Both the position numbers and the translations under genes were made by a program. Below the pieces are notes generated by a model, which was not told where the DNA came from, did not search any database, and saw only the letters and a list, made by a program, of their open reading frames with translations. From contig DIWI01000088.1 of NCBI GenBank assembly GCA_002428415.1, positions 1 through 64,000 on the forward strand: 64,000 nt of DNA, in the 5' to 3' direction. Origin of the DNA: Clostridiaceae bacterium UBA6110. Lineage in GTDB: Bacteria; Bacillota; Clostridia; Clostridiales; Clostridiaceae. Below, piece after piece: positions 1 to 8,569 of the stretch (the first letter of the stretch is position 1; the number at the start of each line of letters is the position of its first letter).

Positions 1-115
1 GCGTAAGCTTCCGCTTTTATTTTGCGGAAAATCACAAATATAGGCAATTTCTGATATTCTGTCATAAATTTAGCATAATATAAGATAAAGTATCCAAAAA
101 TCCGGACTTATAGGT

Positions 116-121
116 TATAAT
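116..121 (+). promoter_or_regulatory. Candidate -10 element for icd
   Basis: A TATAAT hexamer lies 37 bases before the icd start codon. No good -35 box is visible 17 bases upstream. The rest of 1-157 is AT-rich, with a short TTCCGC/GCGGAA inverted repeat at 9-29 that may be the terminator of a gene outside the window. Confidence 0.35.
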
Positions 122-157
122 TTGTATTATTAATCATGTGAGGGAGAGTTAAGAGCT

Positions 158-1366
158 ATGGCTGATAGAATAATTATGAATGTCCCGCTGGTAGAGATGG
201 ACGGGGACGAAATGACCAGGATAATATGGAAGGACATCAAGGATATCCTTCTTGAACCATACATAGAGCTTAAGACTGAGTACTATGACCTAGGTCTTGA
301 AAAGAGGGATGAGACTGATGACAAGATCACAGTGGAAGCAGCCCTTGCAACCAAGAAATATGGAGTTGCAGTAAAGTGCGCGACTATCACTCCAAATGCC
401 CAGAGAATGACAGAGTACAAGCTGAAGCATATGTGGAAGAGCCCTAACGGAACCATAAGGGCGATTCTTGATGGAACAGTCTTCAGAAAGCCTATCATAG
501 TATCAAACATAAAGCCGTTTGTTAGGACCTGGGAGAAGCCGATCACCATTGCAAGACACGCATATGGAGATGTCTACAAGGGTGTTGAGATCAAGACATC
601 CGGAAAAGGCAGAGGCGAGCTCATTTATACAGCTGCAAACGGAGATGTTTCCAGGGAAATCATCCACGAGTTCAATGGAGATGGCATACTGCAGGCTATG
701 CACAATACAGACAGTTCAATAGAGAGCTTCGCAAGGTCCTGCTTCAGCTATGCCCTCGATGTCAGGGAGGACCTGTGGTTCTCAACCAAGGATACTATTT
801 CCAAGAAGTACGACCATAGGTTCAAGGATATCTTCGAAGAGATTTTCGAAGCTGAGTACGCATCCAAGTTCAAGGAAGCAGGGATAGAATACTTCTATAC
901 TCTTATCGATGATGCAGTTGCAAGGGTAATAAGAAGCGAGGGCGGATTCATCTGGGCATGCAAGAACTATGATGGAGATGTCATGAGCGACATGGTTGCC
1001 ACAGCTTTCGGAAGCCTTGCGATGATGACCTCAGTGCTTGTTTCACCAGAAGGCTTCTTCGAGTATGAGGCAGCTCATGGCACAGTCACAAGGCATTACT
1101 ACCAGCACCTTGAAGGCAAGGAGACCTCGACCAATCCTGTCGCTACTCTGTTCGCATGGACAGGAGCGCTGAGGAAGAGAGGGGAGATGGATAAGCTTCC
1201 TGACCTGGTGGAGTTCTGCGACAAGCTGGACAAGGCAACTCTCGATACAATCGAAGATGGCATAATGACCAAGGACCTGGCAGTTCTGGCTGAAGGGGAA
1301 AAGACCGTCGTAACAACAAAGGCATTCCTTGAAGCAATAAATAGCAGGCTTCAAAAGGCGCTCTAA
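158..1366 (+). CDS. icd: NADP-dependent isocitrate dehydrogenase, eukaryotic-like (type II) family
   Basis: Oxidative decarboxylation of isocitrate to 2-oxoglutarate with NADP+, a cytosolic homodimer in this family; it probably supplies 2-oxoglutarate for glutamate and NADPH. The 402-residue length is usual for type II IDH. The substrate loop [19 protein letters not shown] lies near residues 92-110 and the coenzyme loop [11 protein letters not shown] near 305-315. The ATG follows a GAGGGAGAG ribosome site. It is transcribed alone and ends at a hairpin at 1401. No other TCA-cycle gene is nearby. The family assignment is secure; coenzyme preference is inferred from the family. Confidence 0.95.
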   Translation: MADRIIMNVPLVEMDGDEMTRIIWKDIKDILLEPYIELKTEYYDLGLEKRDETDDKITVEAALATKKYGVAVKCATITPNAQRMTEYKLKHMWKSPNGTIRAILDGTVFRKPIIVSNIKPFVRTWEKPITIARHAYGDVYKGVEIKTSGKGRGELIYTAANGDVSREIIHEFNGDGILQAMHNTDSSIESFARSCFSYALDVREDLWFSTKDTISKKYDHRFKDIFEEIFEAEYASKFKEAGIEYFYTLIDDAVARVIRSEGGFIWACKNYDGDVMSDMVATAFGSLAMMTSVLVSPEGFFEYEAAHGTVTRHYYQHLEGKETSTNPVATLFAWTGALRKRGEMDKLPDLVEFCDKLDKATLDTIEDGIMTKDLAVLAEGEKTVVTTKAFLEAINSRLQKAL

Positions 1367-1400
1367 GATATACCAGGCTTGAGACACATAATGATAGATT

Positions 1401-1428
1401 CAAGAGGATGGCCTGGACCATCCTCTTG
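1401..1428 (+). terminator. Terminator-like hairpin after icd
   Basis: Perfect 11-bp stem CAAGAGGATGG / CCATCCTCTTG with a 6-base loop, beginning 34 bases after the icd stop. The T-rich tail is weak. Confidence 0.6.
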
Positions 1429-1546
1429 TCATTATCTTCAAAAAGAATGAATACACTGTGAAAAGTGACCCGGAATATTTAATTGTAAAATCGTCTGGAG
1501 TATTATGTAGTTGAGGGCAAGAGAGCTTGCCTAATGGAGGAAATAT

Positions 1547-1711
1547 ATGAAGTCAAAGAGAAAATTCGGACATGTTCTGCTGAGTGCAGGATTCACGCTT
1601 ATAATCTACAATGCCATACTTTATTTTTCAGGTCAGGGAGAAGCAAAGCCAGCGCTGATCATAGGGGGAATTGCGCTTGGAGTTACAGGTGCCATATTGC
1701 TGAAGAGATGA
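1547..1711 (+). CDS. Small two-helix membrane protein (54 aa), unknown function
   Basis: ATG 1547 is preceded by GGAGG at 1536-1540 with 6-base spacing, an excellent start. The 54-residue product has a basic start (MKSKRKFGH), a hydrophobic segment at about residues 9-28 and a second at about 37-52, and ends in KR. This reads as a hairpin-like membrane microprotein. It stands alone between icd and the AMMECR1 fusion gene, 38 bases before the latter's start, so it could share its transcript. No family is recognised. Another frame at 1534 overlaps it but has a poorer ribosome site and an implausible Cys/His-rich product. Confidence 0.6.
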   Translation: MKSKRKFGHVLLSAGFTLIIYNAILYFSGQGEAKPALIIGGIALGVTGAILLKR

Positions 1712-1749
1712 TCTAAGCTTCGTCGCATATAAAGAAGGAAGGGATGGAA

Positions 1750-3135
1750 ATGTCCATAGCAGCTGCATTTGCAGTCCCACATCCGCCTCTTATCATTCCA
1801 GCAGTTGGAAGAGGCGAGGAAAGGAAGATACAGGCGACAATCGACGCTTATCGCAGCATTGCAAAGAAGATTTCTGACATTATGCCGCACACCATCATAT
1901 TCATATCTCCCCATTCAATCATGTATTCTGACTACATACACATATCTCCAGGAATGAAGGCAAAGGGTGATTTCGGATCATTCGGGGCATCAAGGGAGAA
2001 GTATGAGGTGGAGTATGATTCGGAGCTGGTTAAGAGGATAGAGGCCAGGGCTTCCGAAAGGAACATATCTGCCGGAACCTCAGGTGAAAAGGACAGGAAC
2101 CTGGACCATGGCACAATGGTTCCCCTCCATTTCATAACAGAGGGCTTCCAGGGATTCAAGTCGGTAAGGATAGGCATATCAGGACTGTCACCCCTTGAAC
2201 ACTACAATTTTGGAATGTGCATAAAGGATGCTGTGGAAGACCTTGACAGAAAGGCAGTGATCGTGGCTAGCGGAGACCTCTCCCACAGGCTTAAAGCAGA
2301 CGGACCATACGGCTTCATGAAGGAAGGGCCTGTATTTGACGAGCTTGCAACCAGGTCTTTTTCATCAGGAGACTTCATGAAGCTCCTCGATATCGACGAA
2401 CACCTATGCGACAACGCGGGGGAGTGCGGACTCAGGTCATTCCAGATCATGGCAGGAGCACTTGATGGTATGAAGCTTGAATCCAAGCTCTTGTCCTACG
2501 AAGGTCCCTTCGGTGTAGGCTATGCTGTGGCAAGCTTCATTGTAAATGGAACAGACCAGTCCAGAAAGTACGGTGAGATCTTCGAGGAAAATGAAAAGAG
2601 GCGGCTTGAAGGCAAAAAGGCCGGAGAGGATGAATTCGTAAGGCTTGCGAGGCTGTCTCTTGAAACATATCTCAGGACAGGCAAAAGGCTGAAGATGCCG
2701 CAGGGATTGCCGCCAGAGCTTACTGCAAGGCGCGCAGGTGTATTTGTTTCCCTTAAGAAGCATGGAAGGCTCAGAGGCTGCATAGGTACCATTGAAGGCG
2801 TCACAGGATCCATAGCAGAAGAGATAATAAGGAATGCTGTCAGTGCAGGCGTCGAGGACCCGAGGTTCGACCGCGTCAGCGAGAATGAGCTGTCTGAGCT
2901 TGTCTACAGCGTGGATGTCCTTGGGGACGCTGAGGATGTGGAATCGGTAAGTGAGCTTGACGAGAAGAGATACGGCGTTATCGTAAGCAAGGGGCTTAGA
3001 AGAGGTCTTCTTCTTCCGAACCTTGAGGGAGTTAACTCACCTCTGCAGCAGATAGACATCGCACTTCAGAAGGGTGGAATATCAAAAAGCGAAACCTATA
3101 AGATCCAGCGCTTTGAGGTGGTGAGGCACACATGA
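1750..3135 (+). CDS. AmmeMemoRadiSam protein: LigB/Memo-like dioxygenase-fold domain fused to AMMECR1
   Basis: About 461 residues. Residues 1-270 resemble the class III extradiol dioxygenase/Memo fold (PHPPLIIPAVG, ISPHS, DHGTMVPLHF, SGDLSH carry the typical His and Asp positions). Residues 285-460 form an AMMECR1 domain with the signature LRGCIGT. The partner radical SAM gene overlaps by 4 bases, the usual arrangement of this module, whose reaction is not established. ATG 1750 is favoured over ATG 1744 because GAAGGAAGGG ends at 1743, directly against the earlier ATG but 6 bases from this one. The domain calls are secure; the substrate is unknown. Confidence 0.85.
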   Translation: MSIAAAFAVPHPPLIIPAVGRGEERKIQATIDAYRSIAKKISDIMPHTIIFISPHSIMYSDYIHISPGMKAKGDFGSFGASREKYEVEYDSELVKRIEARASERNISAGTSGEKDRNLDHGTMVPLHFITEGFQGFKSVRIGISGLSPLEHYNFGMCIKDAVEDLDRKAVIVASGDLSHRLKADGPYGFMKEGPVFDELATRSFSSGDFMKLLDIDEHLCDNAGECGLRSFQIMAGALDGMKLESKLLSYEGPFGVGYAVASFIVNGTDQSRKYGEIFEENEKRRLEGKKAGEDEFVRLARLSLETYLRTGKRLKMPQGLPPELTARRAGVFVSLKKHGRLRGCIGTIEGVTGSIAEEIIRNAVSAGVEDPRFDRVSENELSELVYSVDVLGDAEDVESVSELDEKRYGVIVSKGLRRGLLLPNLEGVNSPLQQIDIALQKGGISKSETYKIQRFEVVRHT

Positions 3136-3959
3136 GTGCATTGAAGTGCCCCATATGTCCCAGAGGCTGCCTTTTGGAAGATGGACAAACCGGATTCTGC
3201 AAAGGCAGGGCAAATGTCGGAGGGAAGGTCATTGCGGTCAACTACGGCAGGGTTTCATCAATAGCTCTTGACCCGATAGAAAAGAAACCCCTTGCCCACT
3301 TCCATCCAGGCATGAAGGTGCTCTCAGTCGGAAGCTACGGCTGCAACCTAAGGTGTCCCTTCTGCCAGAACTGGTCCATATCCCAATCCTTCGTCCCTGA
3401 GGATGAAGGATATACATCTCCTGAATCACTGGCGAAAAAGGCGGTAGAGCTTGTAAAGAACAGGAACATCGGCCTTGCATACACCTATAATGAACCTCTC
3501 ATCGGCTTCGAGTTCGTAAGAGACTGTTCGAAGCTCATAGTGGAAAAGGGCCTGAAGAACGTTGTAGTATCAAACGGTTATGTCAATGAGGAGCCTCTTC
3601 TTGAGATTCTTCCGCTGATACACGCCTTCAATATTGACCTTAAGGGCTTCACTGAAGACTTCTACAAACTTGTTGGAGGAACCCTTGAGCCGGTTAAGAG
3701 GTCAATTGAGCTTGCTTCAAGGAAAAGCCACGTTGAGGTCACAACTCTTATCATCCCGGGCCTTAACGACAGTGAGCAGGAGATGAGGGAACTGTCTTCA
3801 TGGCTTGCGTCAGTGGACAGAAGGATTCCATTACACATCTCAAGGTTCTTCCCGGCTTGGAAAATGACAGACAGGCCACCAACTCCTGTAGATACAGTGT
3901 ATAGGCTCGCAAACGTAGCTCGCGAAAAGCTCGATCATGTGCATGAAGGAAATGTTTAG
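3132..3959 (+). CDS. AmmeMemoRadiSam system radical SAM enzyme
   Basis: A 275-residue radical SAM protein related to pyruvate formate-lyase-activating enzymes. The [4Fe-4S]/SAM motif CNLRCPFC lies near residue 73. An N-terminal Cys set (CPICPRGC ... GFC), about residues 6-26, could bind a further metal or cluster. It starts inside the stop of the AMMECR1 fusion gene (ATGA overlap), so the two are translationally coupled. Family knowledge gives only the radical chemistry; the substrate, presumably also handled by the AMMECR1/Memo-like partner, is not known. Confidence 0.88.
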   Translation: MSALKCPICPRGCLLEDGQTGFCKGRANVGGKVIAVNYGRVSSIALDPIEKKPLAHFHPGMKVLSVGSYGCNLRCPFCQNWSISQSFVPEDEGYTSPESLAKKAVELVKNRNIGLAYTYNEPLIGFEFVRDCSKLIVEKGLKNVVVSNGYVNEEPLLEILPLIHAFNIDLKGFTEDFYKLVGGTLEPVKRSIELASRKSHVEVTTLIIPGLNDSEQEMRELSSWLASVDRRIPLHISRFFPAWKMTDRPPTPVDTVYRLANVAREKLDHVHEGNV

Positions 3960-3963
3960 AAAC

Positions 3964-4005
3964 AAGGCGCAGGTAATGCCATTTAAGTGGCATTACCCGC
4001 GCCTT
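3964..4005 (+). terminator. Strong hairpin after the AmmeMemoRadiSam operon
   Basis: Stem of 7 + 10 bp (AAGGCGC, one A/C mismatch, GGTAATGCCA pairing with TGGCATTACC and GCGCCTT) around a 6-base loop, directly after the stop codon. It lacks a long T run. Confidence 0.6.
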
Positions 4006-4168
4006 AGCATTCAATTGAAGATATTCTGAAAATCCCTTCTCAAAATCTCTTCTGCTTTTTACTTTAAATGCTTTTTCATATAGCTAACATCGAATTAACA
4101 TATATTTTTCAAAGCAACCCCATTGCCTGATGTACACGAGCAAATAAAGAATATATTATTAGGATAGA

Positions 4169-4200
4169 GGCTGAAACGGGCATATGAGCTTGTTTCAGCC
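4169..4200. repeat. 9-bp inverted repeat before the PlsC-like gene
   Basis: GGCTGAAAC and GTTTCAGCC separated by 14 bases, ending 25 bases before ATG 4226. It may be an operator or an mRNA 5' hairpin. The rest of the gap 4006-4225 is AT-rich with no gene seen. Confidence 0.4.
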
Positions 4201-4225
4201 GTCAGTGTGACTGAGGGTGGGACAA

Positions 4226-5380
4226 ATGCAGGTTAAGGGCACGGCACGGCATTTTTTTGTTTACAAAGTACTTAGAAAGCTTCTGAAGCCACTAGTCAAA
4301 TCCAAGATGAGGCTTGAAGCAAGGGAGGAAACAATAGGAAGACAGTTCCTGTTACTCTCTAACCACAATACCAATTGGGATCCTCTGATAATAGCTTCTT
4401 CCATAACGGACCACATGTATTTTGTAGCAAGCGAGCACATATTCAGCTGGGGTTACTCTTCCAGGATTATCGAATATCTTGCTTCACCGATACCCATATT
4501 CAAAGGTGCTCCTGCAGCAGGCACTGTGTTGGAGATCCTTGAAAGAATAAGGGCCGGGCACAGCATAGCGATATTTGCAGAAGGCGACAGGTCATTTTCT
4601 GGACGGACTGAACGGATTGAGCCTGTGATCGGAAAGCTTGCAAGGAATTCGAATGTGGCTCTTGTTACCTTTAGGATCGAGGGCGGCTACTTTACAAACC
4701 CCAGATGGAGCGATACCTACAGGAAGGGCCAGATGAAGGCAGGAATCGTAAAGGTTTATGAACCTGAGACACTTAAAGCAATGACTGTCAGGGAGGTCAA
4801 CGAAGCCATTATGAATGACCTTTATGAGGATGCATACGAGCGCCAGCGAACAGACGAGGTAGAATACAAAGGCAGGCACCTCGCAGAGCACCTTGAAAGG
4901 CTTCTGTTCTTATGTCCGAAGTGCAAAATGGCAGGTAATCTTGTGAGCAAAGAGGATTCCATAAAATGCAGCTGCGGCTTTAAGGTAAGCCTAGACAGCA
5001 GCGGAATACTGCATGGTAAAGACCTGCCCTTTGACTCAGTCACTGACTGGGACATGTGGCAAAGGGATGAAGTCAGGAAGCTGTCAGCAGAAAAAGTCAC
5101 CGGAAACATTTTCTCAGATGGTCCGGTGAGCCTATATACGATCGGTCCGTCGCATGAAAGGCTTCACCATTCAAGCGGGAAAATCAGCATGACAAAGGAA
5201 GACCTCAGGGTAGGAGAATCTTGCTTTCAGTTATCCTCCATACCCGATATGGCGATACATGGAAGTCAGGACCTGGTGTTTTCCTGCGACAGAATCAACT
5301 ATGAGCTAAAGAGTGAAACAATACTCAATGCATGGAAATATCTGCTGTTATACAGGACAATCAGAGGGAGGGACATATAG
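4226..5380 (+). CDS. Lysophospholipid acyltransferase (PlsC-like) with C-terminal zinc ribbon
   Basis: 384 residues. The N-terminal half is a 1-acylglycerol-3-phosphate acyltransferase domain: NHNTNWD is the catalytic NHxxxxD motif near residue 48, and FAEGDRSF takes the place of the usual EGTR motif. The second half adds a CPKC ... CSC zinc ribbon (about residues 229-250) and an uncharacterised region. It probably acylates a lysophospholipid at the membrane. ATG 4226 is preferred over GTG 4217 because the GAGGG ribosome site overlaps the GTG. It is followed by the GltS-like gene with a 1-base overlap. Confidence 0.75.
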   Translation: MQVKGTARHFFVYKVLRKLLKPLVKSKMRLEAREETIGRQFLLLSNHNTNWDPLIIASSITDHMYFVASEHIFSWGYSSRIIEYLASPIPIFKGAPAAGTVLEILERIRAGHSIAIFAEGDRSFSGRTERIEPVIGKLARNSNVALVTFRIEGGYFTNPRWSDTYRKGQMKAGIVKVYEPETLKAMTVREVNEAIMNDLYEDAYERQRTDEVEYKGRHLAEHLERLLFLCPKCKMAGNLVSKEDSIKCSCGFKVSLDSSGILHGKDLPFDSVTDWDMWQRDEVRKLSAEKVTGNIFSDGPVSLYTIGPSHERLHHSSGKISMTKEDLRVGESCFQLSSIPDMAIHGSQDLVFSCDRINYELKSETILNAWKYLLLYRTIRGRDI

Positions 5381-6777
5381 TGGATTTCTCATCAGCGAAT
5401 GAAGGACTTTGGAATTTTACCATCCAGCTTGGAATGATATCCGGAATACTCCTATTATCCAATATATTGAGGCAAAAGGTCATGCTCATAAGGAACACCC
5501 TTATGCCTACAGCTGTACTTGCAGGGTTCATCCTGCTTGTTCTCCGGGTCACTGGGATCCTTGGAATAGAATCCGGTATCCTTGAGATGATCACCTATCA
5601 TGGGATAGCAATAGGGTTCATAGCCCTTTCGCTAAGGGTCGCTGACGACACCAAAGGAAAAGGTGCATCAGCGATGCCAGGGACAGGAGCACTCATAGTA
5701 AGCACCTATCTGATACAGGGAATCATAGGCTTAACCATTTCACTCGGACTTTCCTATACAGTCATGCCCGGGATGTTCAAGGCAGCTGGCATCCTGCTCC
5801 CAATGGGCTATGGCCAGGGTCCGGGACAGGCGAACAACGTAGGATCGACATATGAGGCACTGGGCTTTGCAGGAGGCAGATCATTCGGCTTGTCACTTGC
5901 AGCAGCAGGCTACCTTTCTGCCTGCATCGTGGGAATAATATATCTCAACATGCTGGTAAGGAAGGGAGTATTCAGGAGACAGACCTACGAGGAGATATCC
6001 GGGTCAGTTACGATAGAGATGTTCCAGGATGACAATGAGATGCCCATCTCTGAATCCATAGACAGGTTTTCTGTGCAGATTGCACTGGTATTCCTTGTTT
6101 ATCTTGCAACATACTTCGTGACAAGGGGCCTGGTCTCTCTTCTTGGGAATCTGTCAGGCTCCCTGGGTGCAACACTATCATCGCTGCTTTGGGGCTTCAA
6201 CTTCATCGTCGGATCTGCCCTTGCAATACTCCTTAAGACAGTCATGAAGAGGCTCCATGAGAGGAAGGTTATAAGGCTCCAGTACCAGAACAGCTATCTG
6301 CTCTCAAGGATTTCGGGCATGGCGTTCGACCTGATGATCGTGGCAGGAATTGGTTCAATAGACATCCTGGACCTTTCAGGGCTCTGGCTGCCCTTCATCC
6401 TCATGTCACTTTCAGGTGCTATAGTCACCCTTTACTACCTTATCTGGATGAGCAAAAAGATATATCCTGGCTATGAGAACGAAGGAATGCTTGGAATGTA
6501 CGGCATGATGACAGGAACCATAAGCTCAGGGATACTCCTCTTAAGGGAAATGGATCCCTATTTCGATACGCCTGCAGCAAACAATCTTGTCGGAGGAAGC
6601 AGCTTCGCCATCGTATTCGGTGCCCCCATGCTGATACTGATCGGTCTCGCCCCAAGGTCATCAACCATGGCGTTCATGACTCTTGGACTCATGATAATCT
6701 ACATGGGACTGCTTCATGTATTCATGACAAGGAAGGTAAAGACTGTAATTAAAGCAGTGGTGGAGGAAGATAGATGA
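5380..6777 (+). CDS. gltS: Sodium/glutamate symporter (GltS/ESS family)
   Basis: Integral membrane carrier of about 465 residues with roughly ten hydrophobic segments. The conserved GYGQGPGQANNVGSTYE region, a hallmark of the ESS family near residues 146-162, supports Na+-coupled glutamate uptake. GTG 5380 overlaps the preceding stop codon by one base and sits 7 bases after GAGGGAGGG; an earlier in-frame codon at 5332 would intrude 49 bases into the upstream gene without a ribosome site. A short gene follows with ATGA overlap. Substrate is inferred from the family. Confidence 0.82.
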   Translation: MDFSSANEGLWNFTIQLGMISGILLLSNILRQKVMLIRNTLMPTAVLAGFILLVLRVTGILGIESGILEMITYHGIAIGFIALSLRVADDTKGKGASAMPGTGALIVSTYLIQGIIGLTISLGLSYTVMPGMFKAAGILLPMGYGQGPGQANNVGSTYEALGFAGGRSFGLSLAAAGYLSACIVGIIYLNMLVRKGVFRRQTYEEISGSVTIEMFQDDNEMPISESIDRFSVQIALVFLVYLATYFVTRGLVSLLGNLSGSLGATLSSLLWGFNFIVGSALAILLKTVMKRLHERKVIRLQYQNSYLLSRISGMAFDLMIVAGIGSIDILDLSGLWLPFILMSLSGAIVTLYYLIWMSKKIYPGYENEGMLGMYGMMTGTISSGILLLREMDPYFDTPAANNLVGGSSFAIVFGAPMLILIGLAPRSSTMAFMTLGLMIIYMGLLHVFMTRKVKTVIKAVVEEDR

Positions 6778-7010
6778 TCATGTTCTGGAACAGAAGGGAA
6801 GTTTTCGTTGGAGCAGGCATGAAGGACTTCAACAGGGTTATGGATTGTCTGGCATCTAACGGTATATACCGCACTTACAGGGTGGTAAGCAATATCGAGG
6901 GCAGGGGACGGACGGGAACCTTCGGAACAGACCCGGACCTTCTCAAGACATACTATGTCTATGTACATAAGAAGGACCTGGAAAAGGCAATGCACCTTAT
7001 CGGAAGATAG
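6774..7010 (+). CDS. Small conserved-looking cytosolic protein (78 aa), unknown
   Basis: Overlaps the GltS-like gene by 4 bases and has GGAGG 7 bases before ATG 6774, so it is clearly the last gene of that operon. The 78-residue product is soluble, starts MIMFWNRREVFVGAG and ends KKDLEKAMHLIGR, giving a beta-alpha-beta look similar to small DUF2007-like or ACT-like folds. No residues suggest an active site. Its place behind a transporter hints at a regulatory or assembly role, but that is only context. Confidence 0.6.
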   Translation: MIMFWNRREVFVGAGMKDFNRVMDCLASNGIYRTYRVVSNIEGRGRTGTFGTDPDLLKTYYVYVHKKDLEKAMHLIGR

Positions 7011-7050
7011 GGAAGCCATCCGATTGCAGGTTGAAGCTTAAACTAAAAAA

Positions 7051-7089
7051 GACATGAAAAAGCAGCCAAAATTGGCTGCTTTTCATGTC
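7051..7089 (-). terminator. Terminator of tRNA-Pro (bidirectional)
   Basis: Long stem GACATGAAA-A-AGCAGCCA / TGGCTGCT-TTTCATGTC. On the minus strand it starts 2 bases after the tRNA CCA end and is followed by six T residues, a textbook intrinsic terminator. On the plus strand it also closes the gltS operon. Confidence 0.85.
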
Positions 7090-7090
7090 A

Positions 7091-7165
7091 TGGTCGGAGT
7101 GACAAGATTTGAACTTGCGACCCCTTGACCCCCAGTCAAGTACGCTACCCCTGCGCTACACCCCG
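7091..7165 (-). tRNA. tRNA-Pro (GGG anticodon)
   Basis: The reverse complement folds as a 75-base cloverleaf with encoded CCA. Acceptor stem is CGGGGTG/CACTCCG, anticodon stem CTTGA/TCAAG with loop CTGGGGG (anticodon GGG), and T arm GCAAG-TTCAAAT-CTTGT. Confidence 0.95.
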
Positions 7166-7177
7166 ACGACAAATATT

Positions 7178-7206
7178 ATTATATGGCCTTCCGCTTCATT
7201 CGTCAA
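7178..7206 (-). promoter_or_regulatory. Promoter of tRNA-Pro
   Basis: On the minus strand TTGACG (7206-7201) and TATAAT (7183-7178) are separated by 17 bases, 12 bases before the tRNA start. Confidence 0.8.
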
Positions 7207-7294
7207 CTTTTTTGACCAAAGAGCAGGTCTGATAATCCCCTGGAACTGGCACTGCGACAGTAAGCGTTGTCATTTCCAAAATTTCATTTATCTG

Positions 7295-7323
7295 TTGATT
7301 TCCTGTTCAGACAGGAATATTAT
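7295..7323 (+). promoter_or_regulatory. Promoter with palindromic operator in its spacer
   Basis: TTGATT (7295-7300) and TATTAT (7318-7323) are 17 bases apart. The spacer is filled by the palindrome TTCCTGT-TCAG-ACAGGAA (7300-7317). It drives the 90-aa membrane protein gene. Confidence 0.55.
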
Positions 7324-7346
7324 AGGTCGGTAAGGAGATGGAAAAA

Positions 7347-7619
7347 ATGCTTAAGAACCTATTTGGAATCATACTCGGTCTATTATCCTTGTCACTTATG
7401 GAAAGGTATGTCACATACCTGGATGCAGTACCGGACGGAAATATAGTAATAAGGTATCTGTTCCTCGAGCTTGGCTCAACTTCGTCTGTAGTGGAGCTTG
7501 AACTCATAGCCACTGGATTCCTGGTGGTTGCAATAATAGCTGCAATCGGCTGCGCTGTTCTGATATACGGACCTGATAGGATCAAGGCTCTCTGGACGAA
7601 GATCAGAAAAAGAGGATAG
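7347..7619 (+). CDS. Small membrane protein (90 aa), unknown
   Basis: Two hydrophobic stretches, about residues 3-18 and 52-75, flank a polar segment; the C terminus is basic (KIRKRG). This predicts two transmembrane helices. ATG 7347 is chosen because AAGGAG (7332-7337) touches the alternative ATG 7338 but is 9 bases from this one. The gene is transcribed alone between a well-formed promoter with a palindromic operator and a terminator at 7631. No family recognised. Confidence 0.6.
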   Translation: MLKNLFGIILGLLSLSLMERYVTYLDAVPDGNIVIRYLFLELGSTSSVVELELIATGFLVVAIIAAIGCAVLIYGPDRIKALWTKIRKRG

Positions 7620-7630
7620 CGGATCCATCT

Positions 7631-7666
7631 AAAATCTCCCCGAAGCAACGAGGAGATTTTTGTTTT
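7631..7666 (+). terminator. Intrinsic terminator between convergent genes
   Basis: AAAATCTCC / GGAGATTTT stem (7631-7639 and 7652-7660) followed by TGTTTTC. It lies between the membrane protein gene and the convergent Imm-5-like gene. Confidence 0.8.
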
Positions 7667-8149
7667 CTAAATACTCCTCATGAGCCCGATCTGCAGCTCC
7701 CTTTCCTTCCTCACCTCATCCATGTCCTTCGGATGCATCAGGTTAATAAGGGTTACTGCATAATCAGAAGCTATAAGGGCATGCCTCTTAACATGAGGTG
7801 TAGCCGCGACCTGTCCCATTACCCTATAAACCTTCACTTTAATGGAATCCTTTTCCTCACGGGCCAGATTATGCAGCCTGAAGGCCACATTCCTCGCATC
7901 CTGGAACTTCGCTTTTCCTTCCTGCCACTTCCTTATTACATCGAAACACTCATTGATCGCATCATCAGGCTCAGTTCCAGTCAGGTCCAGAACATGCTGT
8001 GCGAGGAGGAGGCTATAGCACGATATGGCCTTATGGTCATGGCACTTGGCGTCAAAAGCTGCGATCAGCTCATCCTTAAGCTCAGGAATGTCATCGATCT
8101 TCCTTATTATTCCAACATCGCCCATATAGCTGTCTTTCTTGTTCTTCAT
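7667..8149 (-). CDS. Imm-5-like putative immunity protein
   Basis: 160 residues, all-helical. The segment VYRVMGQVAATPHVKRHALI near residues 115-135 matches the pattern of Imm-5-like putative immunity proteins (A-G-x-A-A-T-x-H-x-x-x-H-A). ATG 8149 is preceded by GAGGTAA on the minus strand; longer forms of the frame lack a ribosome site. No toxin gene is next to it, so it may be an orphan immunity gene or have another task. The family link is by pattern recognition only. Confidence 0.5.
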   Translation of the reverse strand: MKNKKDSYMGDVGIIRKIDDIPELKDELIAAFDAKCHDHKAISCYSLLLAQHVLDLTGTEPDDAINECFDVIRKWQEGKAKFQDARNVAFRLHNLAREEKDSIKVKVYRVMGQVAATPHVKRHALIASDYAVTLINLMHPKDMDEVRKERELQIGLMRSI

Positions 8150-8407
8150 AACGTTACCTCTGTGAAATTCCATAAATAAGTAAGATAAGATATATAGTTT
8201 TGTTAGGGTTGCCATATTTGCCCTAGTACGTGCTCTTGATACCCTTAACCATATCATATGGCAAATTGGAGTCAATATTCCAATCCCTATACCAAGCCTT
8301 CCCTGGGATGGCAGTGTGTGTAATATGCAATGTGATAGCATTCACGAAGGTTTTGCGTGATTGACATCATATTTTTCGTATTTTTTACGTTTAATCAAAG
8401 AAATGTG
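8150..8407. other. Intergenic region before the aromatic operon
   Basis: No gene seen. It holds the divergent upstream sequence of the Imm-5-like gene and becomes very AT-rich after 8360, just before the aromatic operon promoter. Confidence 0.5.
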
Positions 8408-8436
8408 TTGAATTTTCCGAATAAGGAAACTATAAT
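8408..8436 (+). promoter_or_regulatory. Promoter of the aromatic amino acid operon
   Basis: TTGAAT (8408-8413) and TATAAT (8431-8436) with the ideal 17-base spacer. The predicted start near 8443 gives a leader of about 200 bases before the first full-length gene. Confidence 0.85.
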
Positions 8437-8464
8437 GGGATAAACCACATTTGGAGTGATGCAC

Positions 8465-8569
8465 ATGAGACGTTTAACAAGTCCTTCAGTATTTTTCGCC
8501 TTTATATTCAGCCTTGGCTATTTTATGGTCTGGGCTGGTTTTGATGGTGAAAATACGATGAGGGTCTGA
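8465..8569 (+). CDS. Aromatic-rich leader peptide (34 aa) of an attenuator
   Basis: ATG 8465 lies 8 bases after GGAG, about 22 bases after the predicted transcription start. The 34-residue peptide contains the run VFFAFIFSLGYFMVWAGF: six Phe, one Tyr and one Trp codon within 18 residues. Its last codons (8552-8563) are half of an RNA helix that competes with the downstream terminator hairpin. Ribosome stalling at these codons when charged aromatic tRNA is scarce would leave that segment free. The peptide itself needs no function. It is too short for normal gene calling, but placement and pairing make it convincing. Confidence 0.78.
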   Translation: MRRLTSPSVFFAFIFSLGYFMVWAGFDGENTMRV

